64,000 nucleotides of DNA from JAVKFY01 sp040223615 (GCA_040223615.1 JAVKFY010000011.1:132540-196539); one strand, 5' to 3'. Positions 9,179-18,109 are shown, numbered from the stretch's first letter. The notes: a model not told the origin generated them from the sequence alone. Made by a program: numbers and translations.

Positions 9179-10153
9179 CTACCCCAACACTTCCGTGTTG
9201 ATCACATTGGCCGGGTCGAGCTTGCCGTCGAAGCAGTCGAGGCAGTTCTGCGCCGCCGTGGCGCCCATGCGGTACATCGACTCCTGGGTCACGCCGGCCG
9301 AGTGCGGGCTGACCAGGATGTTGTCGTACTTGAACAGCGGCTCGTCCGGCGTCGCGGGCTCGACCACAAAGGGATCGATGCCGGCGCCGGCGATGGTCTT
9401 CTTCTCCAGCGCGTCGCACAGCGCTGCCTCGTCGACGATGCCGCCGCGCGCGGTGTTGACCACGAAGGCAGTGGCCTTCATCGCCGCCAGCTCCTTGGCG
9501 CCGACCATGCCGTCGGTCTCCTCGTTCTTCGGGCAGTTCACCGACAGGAAGTCGATGTCGCCCAGCACCGCGCGCCAGTCTTCCACCGGCGTCGCCCCGG
9601 CGGTGACGATGGCGTCCTGCACCACGTAGGGGTCGTGCACCAGCACGTTCATCTCCATCGCCACGCAGCGCGGCACCAGGCGGCGGCCGATGCGCCCGAA
9701 GCCCAGGATCAGCACGGTACGGCCGGCCAGGTCGTAGGCCGGCGGATCGAAGCGCACCAGCCAGTTGCCCTTGCGCGTCTCGCGGTCGTACAGCACCGCG
9801 CGCTTGGCCAGCGCCAGCATGAAGAACAGCGCGTGCTCGGCCACCGTCACCGAGTTGGCGATGCCGACCACCGCCAGCGGGATGTTGTGATCGGTGAGCG
9901 CCGGCACGTCGACGGCGTCGTAGCCGACACCGTGGCGCGCGACGATCTTCAGCTTCGTGCCGGCCTCGATGATGCGCCGCGTGAACGGCGCCACGCCGAG
10001 GATGGCGCCGTCATAATCGGCGATGCGCTGCAGCACGTTGTTCTCCGACGGGTCGGTGATGTGGTCCCACTCGACGTCGTCGCGGCCGTCCAGCACGCCC
10101 TTCAGGCCGGCGCCCACGCCCGGCATCAACACCATGATCCGCTTCTTGCTCAC
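9179..10153 (-). CDS. D-2-hydroxyacid dehydrogenase (phosphoglycerate dehydrogenase-like)
   Basis: A 324-residue NAD-dependent D-2-hydroxyacid dehydrogenase. The Rossmann fingerprint is GFGRIGRRLVP, preceded by AGRTVLIL. The catalytic Arg is in NTARGGIVDEAAL, the acid in IDPFVVEPA and the His in SPHSAGVT. It lacks the C-terminal ACT domain of long SerA. The GTG start has GGGAGGAAG upstream and overlaps the stop of the TIM-barrel isomerase gene by 4 bp, so the two are translationally coupled. The pairing suggests oxidation or reduction of a sugar-derived 2-hydroxyacid, which is an inference from context. Confidence 0.88.
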   Translation of the reverse strand: MSKKRIMVLMPGVGAGLKGVLDGRDDVEWDHITDPSENNVLQRIADYDGAILGVAPFTRRIIEAGTKLKIVARHGVGYDAVDVPALTDHNIPLAVVGIANSVTVAEHALFFMLALAKRAVLYDRETRKGNWLVRFDPPAYDLAGRTVLILGFGRIGRRLVPRCVAMEMNVLVHDPYVVQDAIVTAGATPVEDWRAVLGDIDFLSVNCPKNEETDGMVGAKELAAMKATAFVVNTARGGIVDEAALCDALEKKTIAGAGIDPFVVEPATPDEPLFKYDNILVSPHSAGVTQESMYRMGATAAQNCLDCFDGKLDPANVINTEVLG

Positions 10154-10995
10154 TTGCTTCCTCCCAGGCCGGCCAGCAGCCCCTTAATGTACCCGGCGCT
10201 GACCGCCGCCGTCGTCGGCCCGTCGGGCCGGTAGATGAATGGCTCCAGCGCCATCCAGCCGTCGTATCTATAGCGCTTCAGCGCCCTCAGGATCGACGCG
10301 AAATCGTCGGCGCCCTGGCCCGGACCGCGCCGGTTGCCGTCGTTGAGTTGGATGTGCGCCATGTGGCCGGAGCGCCAGTAGCGCGCGATCAGGTCGGCGA
10401 CCGGCGGTTCGGTCGGCGTATTGGCCACGGCAGCGCAGTCGATCATGGTGCGCAGGCCGGGGCTGTCGACCTGGTCGACGATCGCGGCCGCCTCGGCCAG
10501 CGAGGTGACGAAGTTGGCCATCGGCGGCGCCAGCGGTTCGATGCAGTAGGTCACGCCGCAGCGCGCCGCGGTCTCGGCGACGCCGGCCAGCGCCTCGATG
10601 CCGCGCCGGCGCGCGGCCGCCTCGCCCTTGCCCCTGGGCAGTCGGCGCTGCGCCGGCGAACCATGCACCAACACGTCGCCGCCGAGTTCGGCGCAGAGCT
10701 CGGCCAGGCCGTGCATCACCTCCAGCGTCCGCGCGCGCTGCGTCTTGTCGGCGGCGGTGATCGACAGGCCCTTGGGCGCCAGCAGCAGCCAGTGCAGCCC
10801 GGACACCGCGACACCGGCATCGGCGGCGGTCTTGCGCAACGTCTTGATGCGGCGCGACGACAGCCGGTGCGGTGCCTCCGGCTCGACCGTGTAAGGCGCC
10901 AGTTCCAGGCCCTCGTAGCCGAGTTCGGCGGCGACGTCGCATTGCCGGCGCCACGACCACGGCGCCAGCACCTCGTTGCACAAGGACAGCCTCAT
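10150..10995 (-). CDS. Sugar phosphate isomerase/epimerase (xylose isomerase-like TIM barrel)
   Basis: A 281-residue TIM-barrel protein of the AP endonuclease 2/xylose isomerase-like family. Typical elements are LGYEGLELAPYT at the first strand pair, VAVSGLHWLLLAPKG, a metal-site acid in YCIEPLAP, MIDCAAV and HIQLNDGNRRGPG, and a final WMALEPFIYRP. These enzymes isomerise or epimerise sugars and keto-acids with a divalent metal. I start at the ATG giving MRLSLCNEVLAPW, which fits the first beta strand; an ATG four codons upstream (11007) is possible. It is the first gene of a two-gene operon with the dehydrogenase, divergent from the DUF3604/TTT operon. Confidence 0.82.
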   Translation of the reverse strand: MRLSLCNEVLAPWSWRRQCDVAAELGYEGLELAPYTVEPEAPHRLSSRRIKTLRKTAADAGVAVSGLHWLLLAPKGLSITAADKTQRARTLEVMHGLAELCAELGGDVLVHGSPAQRRLPRGKGEAAARRRGIEALAGVAETAARCGVTYCIEPLAPPMANFVTSLAEAAAIVDQVDSPGLRTMIDCAAVANTPTEPPVADLIARYWRSGHMAHIQLNDGNRRGPGQGADDFASILRALKRYRYDGWMALEPFIYRPDGPTTAAVSAGYIKGLLAGLGGSK

Positions 10996-11070
10996 CGGCC
11001 GGCACATTCATGTTCAGGCATAGAAAGGTCCACGCTTGCGGGCGTGCGCCGAAGCCCTCTAACATCAGCA

Positions 11071-11092
11071 GAAGTAACCAACTGGTTATTTC
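11071..11092. promoter_or_regulatory. 22-bp palindrome between divergent operons, candidate operator
   Basis: The core TAACCA-AC-TGGTTA is a perfect inverted repeat. It extends with GAA on the left and TTC on the right, so nine of ten base pairs of the arms match. It sits in the ~110-bp gap between the isomerase/dehydrogenase pair (minus) and the DUF3604-TctCBA operon (plus), 22 bp from the plus-strand ATG. That fits a shared site for a dimeric regulator. No regulator gene adjoins it, so the protein is unknown. Confidence 0.5.
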
Positions 11093-11113
11093 TGGTTCCG
11101 CGGCGGAGGGCCG

Positions 11114-12601
11114 ATGGCGCGCGATCACCGCATTCTGTTCGGCGACATCCACAATCACAACGCCTACGGCTATGGCGTCGGCTCGATGGAGCGATCCATC
11201 GACATCGCGCGCACGCATCTCGACTTCTTCGCCTTCACCGGCCACGCCAGCTGGCACGACATGGTGCCGATGGAGGGCGGGCGCGAGAACCACTGGATCA
11301 AGGGCTTTGCCAAGCTGGCCGAGGGCTGGCCGATGGTGCAGTCGCTGATTGCCGACGCCAACCGGGCCGACGAGTTTTCCGCCTTCCTGGGCTACGAGTG
11401 GCATTCCAGCCAGTTCGGCGACCAGTGCGTGGTGTTTCCGGAGGACAACCGGCCGCTGGTGCTGCCCGACCACGTCGACGAGCTGCGCCGGTTCTGCGTC
11501 GGCGAAGGCGCGCTGATGATCCCGCATCACCTGGCCTATCCGACCGGCCGGCGCGGCGTGAACTGGGAAGTGTTCGACCCGGCCTGCACGCCGGTGGTCG
11601 AGATCATGTCGGAACATGGCAATTCCGAGCACGACCGCGGCCCGAACGACTACATCACCCATTCGATGGGCGGCCGGGTCACCGCGAACACCGCCCGGCA
11701 CGCGCTGGACCGCGGCCTGCGCTTCGGCTTCGTCGGCTCGACCGACAGCCACTCCGGTTTTCCCGGCGCCTATGGCGAGGGGCTGATGGCCGCGGTGGCG
11801 CCGGACAACTCGCGCCGCGCCATCATCGAGGCGATCAACGCCCGGCGCACCTACGCGTTGACCGGCGACCGGATCGAGGTCGACTTCACCGTCGACGGCG
11901 AGATGCTGGGCGGCATCCTGCCCGCGCGCGACGCCGTCGAGGCGGCCTGGGACGTGCGCGGCCGCGACGAGCTCGACGTGGTCGAGGTGATCTGCAACGG
12001 CCACGTCGTGCACCGCGACTTCCCCGGCTTCCCGGCCGCCGACGCCCTGTTCGGCGAGGGCGTGCAGCTGCGCCTGGAATGGGGCTGGGGACCGTGGGGC
12101 GATCTGGCGCTGGAACGCACCTGCGACTGGCGCTTCGACATCGCGGTCAAGGGCGGCCGGCTGCACCGCGCCTTCCCGTGCCTGCAATCCGGGCCGTTCG
12201 ACGAGGCGCGCCGGCACCGGGTGACGCCGACCGGCGCGAACGCGCTGGCCGTCACCTCCTACACCTCGCGGCGCGGCGCCTACCGGCAGAACCCGAACCA
12301 GTCGCTGGTGCTGGAGCTGGACGGGGACGCCGCGACCGAGGTCGAGGTGAAGCTGAGCCAGCCGGTCGGGCAGACCTGCACGACAACTCTCGGCGAACTG
12401 GCGCGGGGCTCGAAGATCGAGTTCACTGGGCCGTTCCCGAAGGAGGCCTACCAGTTCCACCGCCTGGTGCCGCGTCGCGCCAGCGCGGTTGCCGGCCGCG
12501 CCGCCATCGATGTGCCGGGCGGGCGCGGCTACGTCTACCTGCGCGTCAAACAACAGAACGGACACCTGGCATGGATCAGCCCGGTGTTCATCGGAACCTA
12601 G
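11114..12601 (+). CDS. DUF3604/PHP-like metal-dependent hydrolase-type protein
   Basis: A 495-residue cytoplasmic protein. The N-terminus has a PHP-like metal motif (HRILFGDIHNHN, residues 4-15), with further candidate ligands in FTGHASWHD and GYEWHSSQFGD, and GSTDSHSGFPGAYGEG in the middle. These fit the DUF3604 group related to PHP phosphoesterases. The C-terminal third is beta-rich and not recognised. The ATG follows GGAGGG. It is the first gene of the operon leading into the TctCBA transporter, so it may process the imported compound; that role is inferred, and enzymatic activity of the family is poorly defined. Confidence 0.72.
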   Translation: MARDHRILFGDIHNHNAYGYGVGSMERSIDIARTHLDFFAFTGHASWHDMVPMEGGRENHWIKGFAKLAEGWPMVQSLIADANRADEFSAFLGYEWHSSQFGDQCVVFPEDNRPLVLPDHVDELRRFCVGEGALMIPHHLAYPTGRRGVNWEVFDPACTPVVEIMSEHGNSEHDRGPNDYITHSMGGRVTANTARHALDRGLRFGFVGSTDSHSGFPGAYGEGLMAAVAPDNSRRAIIEAINARRTYALTGDRIEVDFTVDGEMLGGILPARDAVEAAWDVRGRDELDVVEVICNGHVVHRDFPGFPAADALFGEGVQLRLEWGWGPWGDLALERTCDWRFDIAVKGGRLHRAFPCLQSGPFDEARRHRVTPTGANALAVTSYTSRRGAYRQNPNQSLVLELDGDAATEVEVKLSQPVGQTCTTTLGELARGSKIEFTGPFPKEAYQFHRLVPRRASAVAGRAAIDVPGGRGYVYLRVKQQNGHLAWISPVFIGT

Positions 12602-12615
12602 AAAGGGAGGCAGAC

Positions 12616-13578
12616 ATGCTCACCACCATCAATCGCCGTGCCGTCGTCGCCGTACTGGCCGGCGTCGGCGTCCTGGCCGTCGCCGGCGGCGCCATCGCCG
12701 AGAGCTATCCGGACAAGCCGATCACCTTCGTCGTGCCGTGGCCGGCCGGCGGGCGCACCGACATCGTCGGCCGCATCGTCGCCTCGTCGATCGGCTCGGT
12801 CCTGGGCCAGCCGGTCGCGGTGGTGAACCGCACCGGTGGGCGCGGCGCGGTCGGCACCAAGTTCGTGCTCGACGCCCCGAAGGACGGCTACACCGTGCTG
12901 GTGACCACGCCGGGCAACCAGATCCTCGGTCCGGTGCACAATCCGGATATCGGGTTCAAGCCGATGGACTTCCGCGGCATCGGCCGCGTCGCCTCGGGCG
13001 CGGTGGTGCTGGCAGCCGGCGCCGACCAGCCGTTCAAGACGGCCAAGGAGATGCTGGACTACGCCAAGGCACATCCGGGCGAACTCAGCTATTCCGGCGT
13101 GAAGAACGTGCTGCCGTGGCTGGCGGCGGAGTCGCTGGCCAAGAATGCCGGCGTGTCGTTCAAGCACGTGCCGTCGAAGGGCGACGCCGACGCGGTGCCG
13201 ATGGCGCTGGGCGGCCACGTCAACATGGTCTCCTCGTCGTCGGTGAACGCCATCGCGCCGCACCTGGGCGGTGGCAAGATCACGCCGCTGGTGGTGTTCG
13301 CCGACGAACGTCTGGCCGAGCTGCCGGACACCCCAACCGCCAAGGAGCTGGGCTACGACATCACCGCCAGCCCTTGGACCGGCCTCGCGGTGGCCAAGGG
13401 CGTGCCGGAGGATCGCATCGAGATCCTGCGCAAGGCGCTGAAGCAGGTGATCGAGGACAAGACCTTCCTCAACTTCGCCAGCCAGTCGAAGACGCTGGTG
13501 TCCTATGCCGACGGCGCCGCCTTCGAGCAGCAGTGGGCCAGCGAATACGGCAACTTCTCGGCTGTCGTCGGCAAGTAG
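12616..13578 (+). CDS. TTT-system periplasmic solute-binding protein (TctC/Bug family)
   Basis: A 320-residue secreted binding protein with an N-terminal signal peptide (hydrophobic residues 8-25, cleavage likely after GGAIAES). The mature start YPDKPITFVVPWPAGGRTD is the Bug-family fingerprint, followed by VNRTGGRGAVGT, the LDAPKDGYTVLV ligand loop and the PTAKELGYDI segment. It captures an organic anion in the periplasm and delivers it to TctA/TctB encoded next. AAAGGGAGG precedes the ATG, 14 bp after the DUF3604 gene. Bug proteins bind varied carboxylates, so the ligand cannot be named. Confidence 0.92.
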   Translation: MLTTINRRAVVAVLAGVGVLAVAGGAIAESYPDKPITFVVPWPAGGRTDIVGRIVASSIGSVLGQPVAVVNRTGGRGAVGTKFVLDAPKDGYTVLVTTPGNQILGPVHNPDIGFKPMDFRGIGRVASGAVVLAAGADQPFKTAKEMLDYAKAHPGELSYSGVKNVLPWLAAESLAKNAGVSFKHVPSKGDADAVPMALGGHVNMVSSSSVNAIAPHLGGGKITPLVVFADERLAELPDTPTAKELGYDITASPWTGLAVAKGVPEDRIEILRKALKQVIEDKTFLNFASQSKTLVSYADGAAFEQQWASEYGNFSAVVGK

Positions 13579-13593
13579 CCGACGACCCGGCCG

Positions 13594-14061
13594 GTGACCC
13601 AGGCGACGCGCGACCTGAGCGCGGGGTTGCTGCTGGCGGCGCTCGGATGCGCGTTGCTGGCGGCGATCCCGAGCCAGGTCGGCATGGGCGACGGCGGCTG
13701 GTTCTCGCCGGCCTTCATGCCGGCGGTGATCGGCATTGTCATCGTCGCGCTGGCCCTGTTGCTGGCCGTACAAGGCTGGCTGCGGCGGCACCAAGAAGTC
13801 GTGGCGCGGGTCGAAGGCCGCGGGCGGGCGTGGCTGGCGATCTGCGCCGTCGTTGCGATCATCGCCGGTCAGGCCGCGTTGATGACATACGCCGGCTACA
13901 TCGCCACCGGCGCGGTGGCGGTGGTGTTGCTGGCGCTGACCTATGGGCATCGGCGCTGGTGGCATCTAGTGTTGCTCGCAGTCGTGGTGCCGCCAGCGCT
14001 GCAACTCTTCTTCCGCTACACCATGCTGGTGCTGCTGCCGCAGGGCAGCTGGCTGGGCTAG
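13594..14061 (+). CDS. TTT-system small membrane subunit (TctB family)
   Basis: A 155-residue integral membrane protein with about four hydrophobic segments (near residues 10-25, 40-62, 85-105 and 110-140), matching TctB in size and topology. It starts at a GTG 15 bp after tctC. TctB is the small subunit of the tripartite tricarboxylate transporter, which is driven by an ion gradient. TctB diverges quickly, so the call rests on topology and its position between tctC and tctA. A palindromic repeat occupies the gap before tctA. Confidence 0.85.
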   Translation: MTQATRDLSAGLLLAALGCALLAAIPSQVGMGDGGWFSPAFMPAVIGIVIVALALLLAVQGWLRRHQEVVARVEGRGRAWLAICAVVAIIAGQAALMTYAGYIATGAVAVVLLALTYGHRRWWHLVLLAVVVPPALQLFFRYTMLVLLPQGSWLG

Positions 14062-14066
14062 ATCAT

Positions 14067-14084
14067 CTCCCGCTTGCGCGGGAG
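14067..14084. repeat. Short dispersed-type palindrome inside the tct operon
   Basis: CTCCCGC-TTGC-GCGGGAG is a perfect 7-bp stem with a 4-base loop, six bases after the tctB stop. Palindromes of this CTCCCGC/GCGGGAG type are common intergenic repeats in alphaproteobacteria. Within an operon it could form an RNA hairpin that stabilises tctC-tctB messenger or tunes tctA expression. Confidence 0.55.
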
Positions 14085-14121
14085 CGGGCCGGCGCAGACT
14101 AGACAGGAAACACACTGGGCC

Positions 14122-15618
14122 ATGGAACACCTGGCGGCGGGCCTGGACCTGATCCTGGCATGGCAGAACGTGGCGCTGATGGCGCTGGGGCTGGTGGTCG
14201 GCATCGTCATCGGCGCCATTCCCGGGCTCAATGTGCCGCTGGCGGTCGCGCTGGCCCTGCCGTTCACCTTCCACCTGCCGCCGCTGGCCGGCCTGTCGAT
14301 GCTGCTCGGCATCTACAAGGGCGGCACCTATGGCGGCTCGATCGCGGCCGTGCTGATCAACGTGCCGGGCACGCCGGCGGCGGCCGCCACGGCGATGGAC
14401 GGCTACAAGCTGGCGCGCGCCGGCAAGGCCGGCAAGGCACTGAAGACCTCGCTTTACGCCTCGGTGTTCGGCGAGCTTGTCTCCGATATCGTGCTGATCG
14501 TGCTGGCCGCTCAGGTCGCCCGGATCGCGCTCGCCTTCGGGCCGCACGAGTTCTTCGCTCTCGGCCTGTTCTCGCTCACCATCATCGCCCTGGTCTCCGG
14601 CAAGAGCCTGACCCGTGGGCTGCTCTCTGGCGCCGTCGGGGTACTGCTGGCCACCGTCGGGCTGGACCCGCTGGACGGCGAGGTGCGGCTCGCCTTCGGG
14701 GTCTACGAGCTGACCGGCGGGCTCAACTTCATCGCCCTGATCATCGGCGCCTTCGCCATCGCAGAATGTCTGGTGCAGGCGGAGAACCGGGCGCTCGGCA
14801 AGCTCGCCGCGCAGGTCCTGTCGATGTCGGCCGAACGCGCCGACAACCGGGTCAGCGCGGCCGAATTGCGCGCCCTGCTCCCAACCGTGCTGCGCGGCAC
14901 CGGCATCGGCGTGTTCATCGGAGCGATTCCCGGCATCGGCGCCGCCATCGCCGCGTTCATGAGCTACGGCTTGGCCAAGCGTCTGTCGAAACAGCCGGAG
15001 ACGTTCGGCGAGGGTGCGCTGGAGGGCGTGGCTGCGGCGGAAAGCGCCAACAACGCGGTTACCGGGTCCACGCTGATCCCGCTGCTGACGCTCGGCATCC
15101 CCGGCGACGTGATTACCGCGATCATGCTGGGCGCGCTCACCGTGCACGGCCTGATCCCCGGCCCGACCCTGTTCCAGCAGCAGGGCGACTTCGTCACCGC
15201 ACTGCTGATCGGCATGCTGATGGTCACCGGCCTGCACCTGGTGATCGGCCGGCTCGGCCTGCCGCTGTTCATCCACGCGGTGCGGCTGCCGCCCGGCATC
15301 CTGTTCCCGCTGGTGGTGATGCTGTGCGTCACCGGCACCTACGTCGCCACGTCGAACACCTTCGACGTCTTCGTGATGCTGGCCTTCGGGGTGCTGGGCT
15401 ATGGCATGGTGAAGTTCGACTTTCCGATCCCGCCGCTGCTGATCGGCTTTATCCTGGGGCCGCTGGTCGAGGTGTCGCTGCGCCAGGCGGTGATCCTGTC
15501 GAACAACGGCGCCTGGGATTTCGTCACCCGCCCGGTCAGCGCCGGGTTCCTGGCGCTGACCGTGATCGTCATCGGCTCGGTGATCCGGCAGCGGTTGAAG
15601 CAAGCGAGGCAGACATGA
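14122..15618 (+). CDS. TTT-system large permease subunit (TctA family)
   Basis: A 498-residue polytopic membrane protein with about twelve hydrophobic segments. TctA hallmarks are IGAIPGLNVPLAVALALP near residues 28-50, YKGGTYGGSIAAVLINVPGT, the internal repeat IGAIPGIGAAIAAFMSYGLAK near 270, and SANNAVTGSTLIPLLTLGIPGD. It forms the translocation path for the substrate bound by TctC. I chose the ATG giving MEHLAAGLDL because the palindromic repeat and a poor leader lie upstream. The stop overlaps the start of the enolase-superfamily gene (ATGA). Confidence 0.93.
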   Translation: MEHLAAGLDLILAWQNVALMALGLVVGIVIGAIPGLNVPLAVALALPFTFHLPPLAGLSMLLGIYKGGTYGGSIAAVLINVPGTPAAAATAMDGYKLARAGKAGKALKTSLYASVFGELVSDIVLIVLAAQVARIALAFGPHEFFALGLFSLTIIALVSGKSLTRGLLSGAVGVLLATVGLDPLDGEVRLAFGVYELTGGLNFIALIIGAFAIAECLVQAENRALGKLAAQVLSMSAERADNRVSAAELRALLPTVLRGTGIGVFIGAIPGIGAAIAAFMSYGLAKRLSKQPETFGEGALEGVAAAESANNAVTGSTLIPLLTLGIPGDVITAIMLGALTVHGLIPGPTLFQQQGDFVTALLIGMLMVTGLHLVIGRLGLPLFIHAVRLPPGILFPLVVMLCVTGTYVATSNTFDVFVMLAFGVLGYGMVKFDFPIPPLLIGFILGPLVEVSLRQAVILSNNGAWDFVTRPVSAGFLALTVIVIGSVIRQRLKQARQT

Positions 15619-16745
15619 AGATCGAACGCATCGAGCTGTTTCCGGTGGTGCTGCCGCTGCGCGCGGTGCTGACCCTGCCGCGTGGCGCCAGCCGGACGCT
15701 GGCCGAGGGCAAGCAGGTGATCCTGGTGAAGATGACCGGCGACGACGGCACCGTCGGCTGGGGCGAGGCCGGGCCGAGCCGGCGCTGGTCGGCGGAGACC
15801 ACGCATTCGACCTACACCAGCATCAAGCATTACCTGGCACCGGTGCTGATCGGGCGCGACCCGTTCGACATCGCCGGCCTGCACGAGGCGATGAATACCG
15901 AGCTGGCGCCGGGGCTCGATCCCGGCCAACCCGTTGCGAAAGCGGCGCTCGACATGGCGGCGCACGACCTAATCTGCAAGAAGCTCGGCATCAACCTGCA
16001 GACCTGGCTCGGCGCCAAGGCACGCGACCGGATCGCGCTCTCCTACCTCGTCTCCGCGCCGACACCGGACAAGATCTCGGAAGTCGTCGCCAAGGGCCTG
16101 GCGGAAGGCTTCCGCGCCTTCAAGGTCAAGGTCGGCCACGACCTCAGCCTCGACATCGACAACGTCAAGGCGGCGCTGGCCGCCGCGCCAGGCTGTGTGG
16201 TGTGGCCGGATGCCAACCAGGGCTACACGCTGGACCAGGGATTGCGCGCGGCGCGCGCCTTCGAGGCGCTCGGCATCGAGCTGTTCGAGCAGCCGATCCC
16301 GATGACCGACGTTTACGGCATGCGCAAGCTGCTCGCCGCGACGACGATGAACATTGCGCTCGACGAGGCCGCGATGGGCCTGCCCTACGTCATCGAGCTG
16401 ATCCGGCGCGAGGCAGTCGAGGGCCTGGTGGTGAAGGTCAACAAGGTCGGCGGCATCCACTATGCGCGCCAGCTCTGCGACCTGGCGCGCAATGCCGGCT
16501 TCAGCCTGATCGGCTCCGGCCTGATGGACGCACCACTAGGCTTCGCCGCCTCGGTGCACCTGTTCGCCGCCTACGGCATCGACTTCCCGGTCGACCTCAA
16601 CGGGCCGCAGCACCTGTCCGGCGACTATCTCGCCGAGCCGCTGCCGATGGACGGGCAGGACGCGCTGGTACCGACAGTGCCGGGCCTGGGATGCGTCGTG
16701 GACGAGGAACGGATCGCCGGGGAGTTGCGTTTGGACCTGGCATGA
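15615..16745 (+). CDS. Mandelate racemase/muconate lactonizing enzyme family protein
   Basis: A 376-residue enolase-superfamily enzyme. Metal ligands are read as Asp199 (WPDANQGY), Glu225 (LFEQPI) and Asp250 (ALDEAA). The KxK base pair is Lys170/Lys172 in FKVKVG, with a second Lys274 in VVKVNKVGG. This two-lysine arrangement belongs to the muconate-lactonizing subgroup, which includes cycloisomerases, epimerases and o-succinylbenzoate synthase-like enzymes. It is translationally coupled to tctA by a 4-bp overlap, so it probably acts on the imported acid, perhaps by isomerising or lactonising it. The exact reaction is unknown. Confidence 0.88.
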   Translation: MKIERIELFPVVLPLRAVLTLPRGASRTLAEGKQVILVKMTGDDGTVGWGEAGPSRRWSAETTHSTYTSIKHYLAPVLIGRDPFDIAGLHEAMNTELAPGLDPGQPVAKAALDMAAHDLICKKLGINLQTWLGAKARDRIALSYLVSAPTPDKISEVVAKGLAEGFRAFKVKVGHDLSLDIDNVKAALAAAPGCVVWPDANQGYTLDQGLRAARAFEALGIELFEQPIPMTDVYGMRKLLAATTMNIALDEAAMGLPYVIELIRREAVEGLVVKVNKVGGIHYARQLCDLARNAGFSLIGSGLMDAPLGFAASVHLFAAYGIDFPVDLNGPQHLSGDYLAEPLPMDGQDALVPTVPGLGCVVDEERIAGELRLDLA

Positions 16746-18109
16746 ACCGGGCACCGATTTCGACGAGATCCGCGGCCTCGCGACTGGCCGGCTGGCTCGT
16801 CGCGATCGCCCTGGTGTTCAGCGCCGGATTCGCGGCCGCGCAGGACGCCGGTGACGCCAAGCCCGCCAGCACCATCGACGTCAAATCCGACGCCGACACC
16901 GACGCCAGCATCGCCCTGCGGCTCGGCGGCATCTATGACGCGCTCAGCGCCTTTCGCGGCGTCGAGATCGAGGTCGATGCCGGCGTGGTCAGCCTGAGCG
17001 GCACCGTGGCCGACTCCGCCTCGGTCGAAGAAGCCGCGGAGCTGGCACAGCGGGTCCAGGGCGTGGTGGCGGTGCGCAACGACATCGCGGTGGATGCCTC
17101 GCTTGGCGACCAGCTGACCCCTGCCTACGAACGTCTGACGGAGCGACTGCAGCTGATGGTCGGCCTGCTGCCGCTGATCGCGGTGGCACTCATCGTGTTC
17201 GTTGTCTTCCTGATCGTCGGCCTGTGGGCGGCGCGAAGCTGGGCCTTGTGGGACCGGATCGCGCCAAACGCTTTCGTCGGCGACCTGATCCGGCAGATCG
17301 TACGCATCGCCTTCATCGTCGGCGGCGCGGTGGTGGCGCTCGACATCCTGAGCGCCACCGCCTTGCTCGGCACGTTGCTGGGTACCGCCGGACTGGTCGG
17401 GCTGGCCGTCGGCTTCGCGGTCCGCGACACCATCGAGAACTACATCGCCTCGATCCTGCTCTCGATCCGGCAGCCGTTCCGGCCCAACGACCACGTCCGG
17501 ATCGAAGGCTTCGAAGGCCACGTGATCCGGCTGACGTCGCGCGCCACGATCATCATGACACTGGACGGCAACCACGTACGCATCCCCAACGCGACAGTGT
17601 TCAAGGGCGTGGTGGAGAATTTCAGCGCCAATCCGGAACGGCGCTTCGAGTTCGTGCTCGGTATCGATGCCGACGCCAGCCTGCGCGACGCGCTCGACCT
17701 CGGACTGGCGACGCTGGACCAAATCGACTTCGTGCTGAAGGAGCCCGAGCCGGTCGGCCTCGTACAGGATGTCGGCGACTCCAATGTGCTGCTGTGGTTC
17801 TCCGGCTGGATCGACCAGCGCGCCACCGATTTCGGCAAGGCACGCGGCGAGTCGATCCGGCTGACCAAGCGGGCGCTGGAGAATGCCGGCTTCGGCCTGC
17901 CGGAACCGATCTACCGGCTGCGCATGGAAGGCACGCCGGCGACCCTGTCGACCACGCCACCAGCCAGACCGACAGCGCCGGAACCGCCGGCCGACAGCGC
18001 CGAAGCGGGCGACGCCTCGATCGAGAACGCGGTCGCCGAAAAGGTTGCCGAGGAACGCGCGCGCGGCGGCGAGGACGACCTGCTCGACCCGACGCGGCCG
18101 ACCGAGTGA
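16742..18109 (+). CDS. BON domain-MscS mechanosensitive channel protein
   Basis: A 455-residue protein with a signal peptide (residues 13-34, ending AGFAAAQ) and a periplasmic BON-type domain (about 45-115, with VDAGVVSLSGTVADSA and VQGVVAVRNDIAVD). Membrane helices follow near 135-158 and 178-235. The MscS pore/beta domain contains LGTAGLVGLAVGFAVRDTIEN and IRQPFRPNDHVRIEGFEGHV. The C-terminal tail is acidic and Ala/Pro-rich. MscS channels release solutes on hypo-osmotic shock; a BON module may bind lipid or the outer-membrane face. Its ATG overlaps the stop of the enolase-family gene, so it is cotranscribed with the transporter. Confidence 0.88.
   Translation: MNRAPISTRSAASRLAGWLVAIALVFSAGFAAAQDAGDAKPASTIDVKSDADTDASIALRLGGIYDALSAFRGVEIEVDAGVVSLSGTVADSASVEEAAELAQRVQGVVAVRNDIAVDASLGDQLTPAYERLTERLQLMVGLLPLIAVALIVFVVFLIVGLWAARSWALWDRIAPNAFVGDLIRQIVRIAFIVGGAVVALDILSATALLGTLLGTAGLVGLAVGFAVRDTIENYIASILLSIRQPFRPNDHVRIEGFEGHVIRLTSRATIIMTLDGNHVRIPNATVFKGVVENFSANPERRFEFVLGIDADASLRDALDLGLATLDQIDFVLKEPEPVGLVQDVGDSNVLLWFSGWIDQRATDFGKARGESIRLTKRALENAGFGLPEPIYRLRMEGTPATLSTTPPARPTAPEPPADSAEAGDASIENAVAEKVAEERARGGEDDLLDPTRPTE

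Noticed and set aside
10348..12600. Long plus-strand frame running through the minus-strand isomerase gene and the DUF3604 gene in another frame
   Set aside because: It only becomes meaningful at 12616, where the TctC signal peptide starts after a good ribosome binding site. The upstream part is a shadow of real genes.
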